Shown: positions 1 through 6,116 of the stretch, one piece after another
How positions within the stretch are numbered: position 1 is the stretch's first letter
Layout: each line of letters opens with the position of its first letter
Source of the DNA: an uncultured Nitrospina sp.
GTDB taxonomy: Bacteria; Nitrospinota; Nitrospinia; Nitrospinales; VA-1
Length of the DNA: 6,116 nucleotides
Assembly (NCBI GenBank): GCA_950072225.1
Contig: CATMOP010000132.1
Coordinates: 1 to 6,116, forward strand
Direction of reading: 5' to 3'
The notes under the pieces: generated by a model
The model's input: only the letters and a program-made list of their open reading frames with translations
The model's database searches: none
Told to the model about the DNA's origin: nothing
Program-made: the position numbers and the translations under genes

Positions 1-296
1 ACTGGATCTCCTCATCCAGGGAAGGGTCTTCCTCTTCAGCAGAAAGCTCCAGCAGGGCACCCAGGTCTTCACCCTCTTTTTCCAGATTTTTCCATAATTC
101 TATGGAACGTTGCAGACCGGACCTTTTCTGCAGAACTTTTTGGGCGGATTCATTATCATCCCAGAATCCGGAGCGGGCCATTTCCGCGTCCAGCGGCTCA
201 ATATCTCTTATCTTCTGGTCAACGTCAAAGAAACCTCCGGAGCAGTCCAATCCTGTTCTCAATATCCTTGAAAATTTTGGCGAAATCTTCTTGCAT
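1..296 (-). CDS. prfB: Peptide chain release factor 2 (RF2), N-terminal part, truncated by the window edge, with programmed +1 frameshift
   Basis: RF2 recognises UGA and UAA stop codons on the ribosome and triggers peptide release. Read on the minus strand from the ATG at 296-294, 23 codons (MQEDFAKIF...RIGLLRRFL) lead to an in-frame TGA at 227-225. The reading frame then resumes at +1 with GAC at 226-224 and stays open to position 1 (DVDQKIRDIEPLDAEMARSG, then FWDDNESAQKVLQKRSGLQR and on to LLELSAEEEDPSLDEEIQ). This matches the RF2 N-terminal helical domain, including the family's FWDD block and the LLEL stretch. The GGQ and SPF regions would lie beyond the left edge. I chose the start at 296 because AAGGAG (308-303) lies 6 nt upstream. 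Two other in-frame ATGs (314, 320) are possible but have weaker ribosome binding sites. The gene is divergent from the large glycosyltransferase. The identification is firm; only the exact start is uncertain. Confidence 0.95.
224..240 (-). promoter_or_regulatory. Programmed +1 ribosomal frameshift site of prfB
   Basis: Read on the minus strand, the segment is CC GGAGG TTT CTT TGA C. The slippery codon CTT (230-228) is followed by the TGA stop (227-225) and a C (224), a poor termination context. The Shine-Dalgarno-like GGAGG ends 3 nt before CTT. The geometry is the same as in the well-studied Escherichia coli site (AGGGGG-TAT-CTT-TGA-C), and the encoded peptide is similar too (LRRFL here, LRGYL there). 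In the known mechanism, low RF2 slows UGA decoding, the ribosome slips from CUU to UUU and full-length RF2 is made. This gives negative autoregulation, which I infer applies here. Confidence 0.94.
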
Positions 297-302
297 TTGA
301 AT

Positions 303-308
303 CTCCTT
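303..308 (-). promoter_or_regulatory. Ribosome binding site of prfB
   Basis: The minus strand reads AAGGAG here, 6 nt before the ATG at 296-294. It supports that ATG over the in-frame ATGs at 314 and 320. If translation started at either of those, this purine run would lie inside the coding sequence (codons for DKEI). Confidence 0.6.
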
Positions 309-320
309 ATCCATTGACAT

Positions 321-578
321 TTCAGTTATTTTCCTCAATCTCAACCCGAAAAGCAAGCGGACAGGCGGGTCCTTCCAGGCTAAAATTGAAAGGTTGATCC
401 TCCAGGCCCCGTTCTTTATACTCAGAAGGCTTTAAGGAGGAAGAATTTCACCGCTACTGCCCCCGGCGGCTCGCCGACGGGCTAAAGAAACCTCGAAAAT
501 CAGCCGATCAAAAATAGATAGGGAAGTTATGCCCTCTAAGGAAAAACTCCGCATCCACATCTAAACTATCATGAACCT
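321..578. other. Divergent intergenic region between prfB and the glycosyltransferase gene; no convincing gene
   Basis: No gene can be supported here. On the minus strand a 41-codon stretch (447-325) is open and ends at TGA 324-322, 1 nt from the upstream-most prfB ATG, giving an operon-like TGA-A-ATG junction. It has no usual start codon, so it would have to be a remnant or chance. Another minus-strand ORF of 42 aa (560-432, ending ...SSGEILPP) overlaps the candidate promoter and has no clear ribosome binding site. A GC-rich perfect hairpin, CGGCG-GCT-CGCCG, lies at 464-476 in otherwise AT-richer DNA. It has no T run after it on either strand, so it is not a standard terminator. Confidence 0.5.
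483..510 (+). promoter_or_regulatory. Candidate sigma-28 (FliA)-like promoter upstream of the glycosyltransferase gene
   Basis: TAAAGAAA (483-490) and GCCGATCA (503-510) resemble the flagellar sigma factor consensus TAAAGTTT-N11-GCCGATAA. The spacer is 12 nt, one longer than usual. A start site near 517-520 would leave about 60 nt of leader before the ATG at 579. The match is imperfect, and no flagellar gene is visible in the window. Confidence 0.25.
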
Positions 579-3500
579 ATGGACCTGTTGACCCCGACAT
601 TTTTAGTCATCATTTCCCTTTCCGCGATCCTGTTCCGCAGGCCTTTTCAGAATTTCCCCCTGGATGATGATTTTGCGATCTACACTTACCGGGCCCATTT
701 TGCGTCACAAGGGTTTCAGTGGAAAAAGGACCTGCAAATGATCGGCATCCCCATGTGGAAAATGCTCTTGCTGGATAAGCTCTATGGTTCCCGGGAGGGA
801 GGCGTTCAGCGCATCCGCCATTTACAAACCGCTTTCCATCTCGCTGGTTCTTTAGCCATATATGGAGCTTTATGGAATTTCACCCATAATCCATGGGCCA
901 GTTTCACCGGAGGCCTGCTTTATTCCTTTTATGGCACCTCTCCGGATATGACAGCTGGCTCCTTCAACTTCGAGCAATTTTATATTCCTTTTATCTTTTC
1001 CGGGCTGGCTTTTTTGCAAGCCGGACCCGAGTGGGTGATCCTGGCAGGGCTCTGTTTTGGCCTCACTTATATTTCCAAATGCACCACTGCCCTTTTCACG
1101 GGGGTTCTGGCACCCCTAGTCTGGTATGAATTTGGTGGGCTGGCCTCGGCCCAATTTGCCCTGACATCAGTGGGAGTGATGGCGCTTTCCAATCTGACAG
1201 AATGGAAGATGGGATTCTGGAACGCCGAATCGCGCAAACAATTGAAAACTCGCATGGCCACCACCCTCAGGCTAACCCAAACCAAAAAAATGCACTTTAG
1301 CGTTTTGTTTGAAATTGGGCAGCTGTTTAAACAGGCCTTACCTGTCTGGCTGGGTCTCATTCCACTCGGATTCTATTGCGTCCAGGATCAAAACATCTGG
1401 TTGCTCGCTTTTTCCCTTATCCTGTTTAGCATGATCATTTTTCAGCGGGCGTTTTCCAGGTACCACTATCTGCCATTATTTGGCCTGCTTTCATTGGGCT
1501 GTGGTTTGGGCCTGGATACCGTGTTGACTCTGGAGCCAATATTTGCGGGGGTGATTCTTGCCGTTTTTGCCGCTTTGCTGGCGTGGAATTTAAAATCCAT
1601 GGCTTTTTATTACCTTCGCCCGACGGAACCCGAAACCCTGATCCACTACGAAAAATTTGACCAATACCTGTATCTTCCCCGGTTGGGGAAAATTCTCAAA
1701 CGTCTGATGAGAATGCGCGGTGAAAGCGGTGAACGCATTTTTGTCTGGGGGACGTTCTCACAGCTTTACCACCTGACCGGCTCACCGGCTTCCGACAACT
1801 TCCTGCATCACACCATCGGCCCTTGGGACACCCCGGATCTGGAAGGCTTTTACGACAGCTTCGTGGGCGGACTTTTACACCACAAACCCAAGTACCTGAT
1901 CAAGAGTTTTGTTGATCTGGATGTCCAGCATCTGGAGGAAATCACCGGTCTGCGCTACAAGCTCTTGAAAGTCGTGCTGGCCCGGTTCCCAGTATACCGT
2001 TTGGAATCTTTTAAATCCGTTCCGCAAAACCCTCTGACCCTGGCCTGGCAGGAAAAAATGCGCCACATGGATTCACTCACTCAAGGTGAGTGGCACGCAC
2101 CGGGCTTTGACCGCTCCGATGCCAAAAGGGAAAAGAATACCATCGCCCTCAAAGAATGCAGAAAACTTATTAAATTGAACAAGTTGGATGCAGAAGGTTA
2201 TGATTATATGGGAGAAATATATACTTCCATGGGTCTTATCAATCAGGCCGAAAAAGCCTTTGAAAATATCCTTAAATATGCTCCCCATTGGAGCGGTACT
2301 CGCTTAAAACTTTGCAATCAAAAAATAAAACTGAACAAGTTTGACGAGGCTTGGACTCTGCTTGATGAGGAAACTGAACGTTTCGGCAATGTTTTGGAAA
2401 TCGTTTTTTCGCGTGGATTACTTAAAAAGTGTATGGAAAATTATGCAGAAGCCCTGGAAGAATTTGATACGATCCGCCGGCAAGACTTTGATCGGCATGA
2501 CTGCTGGGAACTTAGTGTTGAGTGTTTGCAGAAATTAGGAGATCGAGAGGGCCTTAAAAACCTTTACGCCGAAACATGGGATATCGCGGAACCAAAGGGC
2601 CGAGAATGGTTACAGACTCTGATCGTTAAAAATATTGCCCAAATGGATTCCCATCTGAGACCGGAACACGAGACACTGGAACTTTATCTGCAAAAAGATC
2701 CGGATAATGGGATCATGCGCTATGCGTTTGCTTCTGCCCTGGAAAAATCCGGGGATCGACCTGCCGCTTATAAATTATTTGAGGAATTGGCGACATCGAG
2801 CCAGAGCTATTCCCATATACAAGCCAATGCCTGGTTCAGGATGGCGTTATTGGTTTCCCCGGAAAAGCAAGATCAACTCCTGCAACAATGCCTTAAACAG
2901 CAACCCTCTCATCAGGGAGCAAAAGAATTACTGAAAAACAAACCTCAAACAGCAGAAGTTATGGAACTCCCTATTCAGAATTCCGCAAAAAACACCGAAA
3001 AGATGAAGACAAACCCAAATTTACCGAAAGGTTCCCCCTTGAAAGTCAGTGTTGTGGTTCCCAACTGGAATGGCATGCAGTTCGTTGGCATGTGCCTGGA
3101 TTCCCTTGCCAAACTCGATTTCGAAGGCCACGAAATTATCGTCGTCGATAACGGCTCTACCGATGGTTCCCGAGAAATGATCGAGGAGCAATACCCTTGG
3201 GTGAGACTGCTGAAACTTCCTGATAATATGGGCTTCGCCATTGCCTGTAATGAAGGGATCAAGGCATCCAACTCGGAATTTATCGTGTTGCTCAATAATG
3301 ACATCGAAGTGACCCCCAACTGGCTGAGAGAACTTTATGAGGGCATGGAACGCCATCCCGAGTGCGGAATGGGTACCACTAAAATGATGTTTCTCGATCA
3401 ACGAGATGTTTTCTACAATACCGGCGATTTGTTTCACAGTTGGTCCGCAGGCGGCGGCCGTGGCCAAGGGGAGAAAGACACTGGCCAATATGAAAAAGAA

Positions 3501-3977
3501 GACTATGTTTTCGGGGCCTGTGCCGGGGCCGGAATTTATCGCCGCGAATTCTTCAATCAGGTGGGACTTTTCGATGAAGACTTCTTTATCTTTGCGGAAG
3601 ATGTCGATCTTAATATGCGGGGACAGTTGCAGGGACTCAAAGCCGTTTACCTGCCAAAAGCTAAGGTTTTTCACATTGGCACCGCCACAGTAGGCTTGTA
3701 CAGCGATCGATATGTTTATCTATGTAAGAGAAATGATATCTGGGTTTTTATCAAAAACTACTCCCTAAGTATGTATTTTAAATACCTCACCTCCATCTGG
3801 AAACACCAGTTTGCAGATATCAAATATTTTACTTATCGTGGGCAAGGCCAGGTGCTTTGGAAAAGCAAATGGGGTGCTTTGAAAATGCTTCCGCAGATGC
3901 TTTTTCGCCGGTTCCAGATTCAACGAAGCCGGACCCTACCCGATTCTGAAATCAAAGAACATATAATCACCGATTGA
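579..3977 (+). CDS. Multidomain glycosyltransferase: GT-C/GT39-like membrane domain, TPR linker and C-terminal GT2 domain
   Basis: This 1132-aa protein probably transfers sugars during surface polysaccharide or glycolipid assembly; donor and acceptor are unknown. Residues 1-340 hold about 10-11 hydrophobic segments. An acidic DDD (29-31) follows the first one, where GT-C enzymes such as ArnT and PMT keep a catalytic Asp. Residues 380-475 form a soluble segment (IFVWGTFSQLYHLTG) like the tail of GT39-type proteins. Residues about 515-790 are TPR-like helical pairs, clearest at 537-570. Residues 821-1060 are a GT2 domain: VSVVVPNWNG start, VVDNGSTDGS (855-864), the metal/nucleotide-binding LLNND (904-908), a GACAGAG loop and the base motif EDVD (1007-1010). 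ATG 579 is the first start after the in-frame stop at 537-539. No good Shine-Dalgarno precedes it. The GT2 call is firm and the GT-C call probable. Confidence 0.9.
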   Translation: MDLLTPTFLVIISLSAILFRRPFQNFPLDDDFAIYTYRAHFASQGFQWKKDLQMIGIPMWKMLLLDKLYGSREGGVQRIRHLQTAFHLAGSLAIYGALWNFTHNPWASFTGGLLYSFYGTSPDMTAGSFNFEQFYIPFIFSGLAFLQAGPEWVILAGLCFGLTYISKCTTALFTGVLAPLVWYEFGGLASAQFALTSVGVMALSNLTEWKMGFWNAESRKQLKTRMATTLRLTQTKKMHFSVLFEIGQLFKQALPVWLGLIPLGFYCVQDQNIWLLAFSLILFSMIIFQRAFSRYHYLPLFGLLSLGCGLGLDTVLTLEPIFAGVILAVFAALLAWNLKSMAFYYLRPTEPETLIHYEKFDQYLYLPRLGKILKRLMRMRGESGERIFVWGTFSQLYHLTGSPASDNFLHHTIGPWDTPDLEGFYDSFVGGLLHHKPKYLIKSFVDLDVQHLEEITGLRYKLLKVVLARFPVYRLESFKSVPQNPLTLAWQEKMRHMDSLTQGEWHAPGFDRSDAKREKNTIALKECRKLIKLNKLDAEGYDYMGEIYTSMGLINQAEKAFENILKYAPHWSGTRLKLCNQKIKLNKFDEAWTLLDEETERFGNVLEIVFSRGLLKKCMENYAEALEEFDTIRRQDFDRHDCWELSVECLQKLGDREGLKNLYAETWDIAEPKGREWLQTLIVKNIAQMDSHLRPEHETLELYLQKDPDNGIMRYAFASALEKSGDRPAAYKLFEELATSSQSYSHIQANAWFRMALLVSPEKQDQLLQQCLKQQPSHQGAKELLKNKPQTAEVMELPIQNSAKNTEKMKTNPNLPKGSPLKVSVVVPNWNGMQFVGMCLDSLAKLDFEGHEIIVVDNGSTDGSREMIEEQYPWVRLLKLPDNMGFAIACNEGIKASNSEFIVLLNNDIEVTPNWLRELYEGMERHPECGMGTTKMMFLDQRDVFYNTGDLFHSWSAGGGRGQGEKDTGQYEKEDYVFGACAGAGIYRREFFNQVGLFDEDFFIFAEDVDLNMRGQLQGLKAVYLPKAKVFHIGTATVGLYSDRYVYLCKRNDIWVFIKNYSLSMYFKYLTSIWKHQFADIKYFTYRGQGQVLWKSKWGALKMLPQMLFRRFQIQRSRTLPDSEIKEHIITD

Positions 3978-3980
3978 AAA

Positions 3981-4068
3981 GAATTACCTCACAGCATTTA
4001 CCCTATGTGGTGAGTCCCCACAATGACTTGTAAATTATCCACGTTGTTTTGGTTTGCCACCTGCTTGT
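3981..4068 (+). repeat. 88-bp direct repeat, copy 1
   Basis: It begins 4 bp after the stop codon of the glycosyltransferase gene and recurs at 5987-6074 in the same orientation, exactly 2006 bp away. There are five mismatches in 88 positions (3989, 4031, 4051, 4060, 4062) and no gaps. It contains short complementary blocks that could form alternative hairpins: CTCAC 3988-3992 with GTGAG 4010-4014, or TGTGG 4006-4010 with CCACA 4018-4022. It has no T run, so it is not a classical rho-independent terminator. It encodes no recognisable protein and matches no insertion-sequence end that I recognise. Confidence 0.93.
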
Positions 4069-4098
4069 TCAAGATCTGCTTTTAATCATATTTTCCAT

Positions 4099-4125
4099 TT
4101 GGTCGGACGCTTTTTAGACTATAAT
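4099..4125 (+). promoter_or_regulatory. Candidate sigma-70 promoter upstream of the radical SAM gene
   Basis: A perfect -10 hexamer TATAAT lies at 4120-4125. The best -35 is TTGGTC at 4099-4104, with a short 15-nt spacer and only three of six consensus matches. It lies just downstream of repeat copy 1 and would give a leader of about 140 nt before the ATG at 4272. If real, it means the radical SAM gene is transcribed separately from the glycosyltransferase gene. Confidence 0.4.
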
Positions 4126-4133
4126 TGCACGGC

Positions 4134-4271
4134 GAAAAGTACGTATTCATGGAAAGATGCGCGTGGGCGTAAACACTGCCCAATTAAGGTTTTAGTAGAA
4201 AAAACCGCTAAGAACTAAGGTATGCGAAAGGCCTGAACCCAGCCAAAAATTAATATTCTTATCGAAAGTTC
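4134..4271 (+). other. Hairpin-rich leader of the radical SAM gene; no recognised riboswitch
   Basis: Downstream of the TATAAT, this stretch holds several short inverted repeats: GGGC/GCCC around GTAAACACT (about 4168-4184), a perfect 6-bp GGTTTT/AAAACC stem with a 7-nt loop (about 4189-4207), and GGC/GCC around 4231-4244. No cobalamin (B12-box), SAM or cyclic-di-GMP riboswitch consensus could be recognised. The only start just before the gene is the ATG at 4272, preceded by a weak purine run, GAAAG. It may be a structured leader or simply non-coding DNA. Confidence 0.3.
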
Positions 4272-5786
4272 ATGAAAAAACCGGTCCTCTTATTCAATCC
4301 TAGACCCGACCCCTATTACAAACCTGTCGATCTTCCTATTTCCCTGATTTGCATATCCAGGTTTCTCGATAAAGAAGGTTACCCTATCAACATCATCGCT
4401 GAAAACCTGTACCCCGACCCATTCCAGGTTATCAGGGAATCTGCCAAGGAAAGCCTTGTTTTAGGAATATCTGCCATGACGGGCCTGCAGATTTAGGGCG
4501 GCCTCAAAGCCAGTAAAATTGCGAAAGAAGCTAATAAGGATATTAAAATAATATGGGGCGGATGGCATCCTTCTGTTCACCCTCTCCAGGTTCTGGAAAA
4601 TCCCTACATAGATATCGTCATCAAGGGCCAGGGCGCAAGAGCCCTTTATGATGTAGTCAAAAGAATTGAAAAGGGTGAGAATTATAAAGACATCCCAGGA
4701 GTGTACTGGAAGGAAAACGGAGAGATCTTTACTAATCCGGACAGAAACCTGGAATCAATCGATGATTGGCCCCCACTCCCTTATCACCTGGTAGATATAG
4801 ATAAATGTGTCATGGTCACAGAGTTCGGAAGTAGGACCATCAACTATGTCTCAAGTTACGGATGTCCCTATCGGTGTTCCTTTTGCAGTGAGGTTACTGT
4901 TAACCACAGAAGTTGGGTCGGATTGAGCCCGGAATTGGTTCTGGACGATCTGGAAAAACTGCAGAACAAGTATCAAATCAACGGGGTCAACTTGTATGAC
5001 AGCCTATTTTTTGTGAATGTCAAAAGGGCTAAAGCGATCCTGATGGGTATCATTGATCGGGGATTAACCCTGCGGCTCGGCAATGTCGATGGACGGGCAA
5101 AACAATTGGCTGAGGCCGATGACGAGCTTTGGGAACTTTTACGGGAATCCCGAACCTACAGCATATTGTGCGGTGCGGAATCTGGCGACCAGGAATCATT
5201 GGATGTTATTGATAAAGATATGGATGTCGAGGACAATTATAAATTCGCGGAAAAGTGCCGCAAATACGGCATCAAGGTCATCTTTTCCACTCTTGTGGGA
5301 ATACCCATACTGAATTATACACATCAGGAGTTGGAGAAAAAAACCGATGGCCAAATAAGTTCCACTATCAAAATGCTTGATGAGTTTCTCTCTTTTGACA
5401 GCCGCAACCGAGGGCAGATGTTTATTTATATGCCTTATCCAGGGACCCCATTATATGACACTGCTGTTAAGTTAGGCTTTCAGGAACCCAAAGAACTGGA
5501 AGGCTGGGCTCACATGAAGCTTTATGACAAACAGACACCGTGGGTCACACCCGAACAAGCCCAAATGGTTTCGATGATATCGAGCTATATCTTCATGTTC
5601 CTTGATTCCGATACAATACTTTGGGCAAAAGAAAGAATTAAAAATCCAACCAAAAAACTTTTCTTCGTATGGGCCTACAAGCTGTTTGCCGGGATTGCCA
5701 GGTTCCGATGGAAATACAAGCTGTTTGGATTTCCCCTGGACTACCAATTGTTTTTATTCGCAAAAAGAAACAACAAATCCATATAG
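4272..5786 (+). pseudogene. B12-binding-domain radical SAM protein gene interrupted by one in-frame amber codon
   Basis: Reading through TAG at 4494-4496 (codon 75) gives one continuous 504-codon frame, the usual size for this family. The N-terminal part (MKKPVLLFNPRPDPYY; LVLGISAMTGLQ just before the stop) and the part just after it (IIWGGWHPSVHP, IDIVIKGQG) together form a cobalamin-binding Rossmann domain, residues 1-140. The radical SAM domain follows: CPYRCSFC (Cys 198, 202 and 205, the CX3CX2C 4Fe-4S motif), a glycine-rich GAESGDQESLDVIDK, and late motifs GIPILNY and YMPYPGTPLYD. Such enzymes use SAM and often methylcobalamin for radical methylations or rearrangements; the substrate here is unknown. 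GTG 4701 is a poor restart, since AGGA directly abuts it, and it would lose most of the B12 domain. The call is a recent nonsense pseudogene, a sequencing error or suppressed amber. Direct repeats bracket the gene. Confidence 0.88.
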
Positions 5787-5986
5787 TAAAATGGCACCTC
5801 CTGTTTATGCAAAAAAATATAAAATTTACAAAAATTATTGAGCCTCATTTACGCAGAGCAGAAAGGGTTTGAGTCATGCTAAGTAAATTTCTGATTCGTT
5901 GGGCATTAGCAATTAAATCTATTTTTTGCTTCGCCCAAAAAAGCACTGCCAAAGAGGATATAAAAAACAGTAAAAAGAAAAGCCAT
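5787..5986. other. AT-rich stretch between the radical SAM gene and repeat copy 2
   Basis: This is markedly AT-rich and no known gene is recognised. An interrupted inverted repeat, TTGGGC (5899-5904) with GCCCAA (5933-5938), encloses an inner GCAA/TTGC pair (5909-5912, 5926-5929). On the plus strand an A run, not a T run, follows it, so it is not a normal terminator for the upstream gene. No clear terminator follows the stop at 5786. Confidence 0.5.
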
Positions 5987-6019
5987 GAATTACCCCACAG
6001 CATTTACCCTATGTGGTGA
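5876..6019 (+). CDS. Doubtful small ORF, 47 aa, hydrophobic N-terminus and Lys-rich tail, ending inside repeat copy 2
   Basis: ATG 5876 has AAAGGG about 8 nt upstream, an acceptable ribosome binding site. The product begins MLSKFLIRWALAIKSIFCF, a short hydrophobic helix. A lysine-rich segment (KNSKKKS) follows, and then ELPHSIYPMW, encoded by the repeat. No family is recognised. It could be a small membrane-associated peptide, the decayed end of a gene, or chance in AT-rich DNA. The stretch also overlaps a long inverted repeat (5899-5938), which argues mildly against coding. Confidence 0.25.
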   Translation: MLSKFLIRWALAIKSIFCFAQKSTAKEDIKNSKKKSHELPHSIYPMW

Positions 6020-6074
6020 GTCCCCACAATGACTTGCAAATTATCCACGTTGTTTTAGTTTGCCATCGGCTTGT
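5987..6074 (+). repeat. 88-bp direct repeat, copy 2
   Basis: It is 83/88 identical to 3981-4068, in the same orientation and without gaps. The differences are at 5995, 6037, 6057, 6066 and 6068. Two of them alter candidate stems seen in copy 1: 5995 turns CTCAC into CCCAC, and 6037 breaks the last pair of an ACAA/TTGT hairpin. The TGTGG/CCACA stem (6012-6016 with 6024-6028) is unchanged. The sequence after it (6075-6116) is unlike that after copy 1 and holds nothing recognisable before the window ends. Confidence 0.93.
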
Positions 6075-6116
6075 GTTTAACCGCCTTCCTGCCATTCTGG
6101 CGTTTCCTGCACCTGT

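Noticed and set aside
102..317. Plus-strand ORF of 71 codons opposite prfB
   Set aside because: It is antisense to a confidently identified gene and its product has no recognisable features.
432..560. Minus-strand ORF of 42 codons (start ATG at 560, ending ...SSGEILPP)
   Set aside because: It has no clear ribosome binding site and no recognised family, and it overlaps the hairpin and candidate promoter. Too short to support.
529..564. Eleven-codon ORF (MPSKEKLRIHI) upstream of the glycosyltransferase, possible leader peptide
   Set aside because: The GGAAG run is only 2 nt from the ATG, and there is no attenuator-like hairpin or run of regulatory codons.
3021..3674. Minus-strand ORF of 217 codons opposite the GT2 domain
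   Set aside because: The opposite strand encodes a well-conserved GT2 domain with all its motifs. The antisense frame is open by codon-composition chance.
4035..4043. TTATCCACG in repeat copy 1 (and 6041-6049 in copy 2), one mismatch from the DnaA box TTATCCACA
   Set aside because: A single 9-mer per repeat, without clustering, an AT-rich unwinding element or a replication gene nearby, does not support an origin or DnaA regulation.
4701..5786. A separate gene starting at GTG 4701
   Set aside because: It is in frame with the 4272 start, lacks most of the B12-binding domain, and has no properly spaced ribosome binding site. It is better read as the rest of the interrupted gene.
5899..5938. 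Interrupted inverted repeat as a rho-independent terminator
   Set aside because: The loop is long and interrupted, and no T run follows the stem on either strand.
6074..6080. GTTTAAC after repeat copy 2, resembling an integron attC core site
   Set aside because: It is a short palindrome absent after copy 1, with no matching partner site or integrase.

Overview
The window is bacterial and of moderate GC. It looks like a Gram-negative chromosome: a release-factor gene with a classical recoding site sits next to membrane and glycan-assembly genes. The phylum cannot be fixed from the sequence.

Layout. (1) Positions 1-296, minus strand: the 5' part of prfB (release factor 2), running off the left edge. 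It carries the autoregulatory +1 frameshift site CTT TGA C, preceded by a Shine-Dalgarno-like CGGAGG. (2) Positions 297-578: a divergent intergenic region with the prfB ribosome binding site, a weak sigma-28-like promoter candidate and short open stretches that are probably not genes. (3) Positions 579-3977, plus strand: one very large gene (1132 aa) joining a polytopic GT-C/GT39-like membrane glycosyltransferase, a TPR linker and a C-terminal GT2 glycosyltransferase. (4) Positions 3978-4271: a short repeat, a promoter candidate and a leader rich in small hairpins. (5) Positions 4272-5786, plus strand: a cobalamin-binding radical SAM gene, intact in every respect except one in-frame amber codon at 4494-4496. 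(6) Positions 5787-6116: AT-rich sequence with a doubtful 47-codon ORF, then a second copy of the repeat.

The most unusual structure is the pair of 88-bp direct repeats (3981-4068 and 5987-6074, 83/88 identical). They begin 4 bp after the stop of the glycosyltransferase gene and bracket the radical SAM gene as a unit of about 2 kb. This suggests a cassette-like insertion or a dispersed intergenic repeat family. The glycosyltransferase probably works in cell-surface polysaccharide or glycolipid assembly. B12-radical SAM proteins often occur in such loci, but no shared pathway is demonstrated here. Nothing resembles a CRISPR array, tRNA, rRNA or recognisable transposase.
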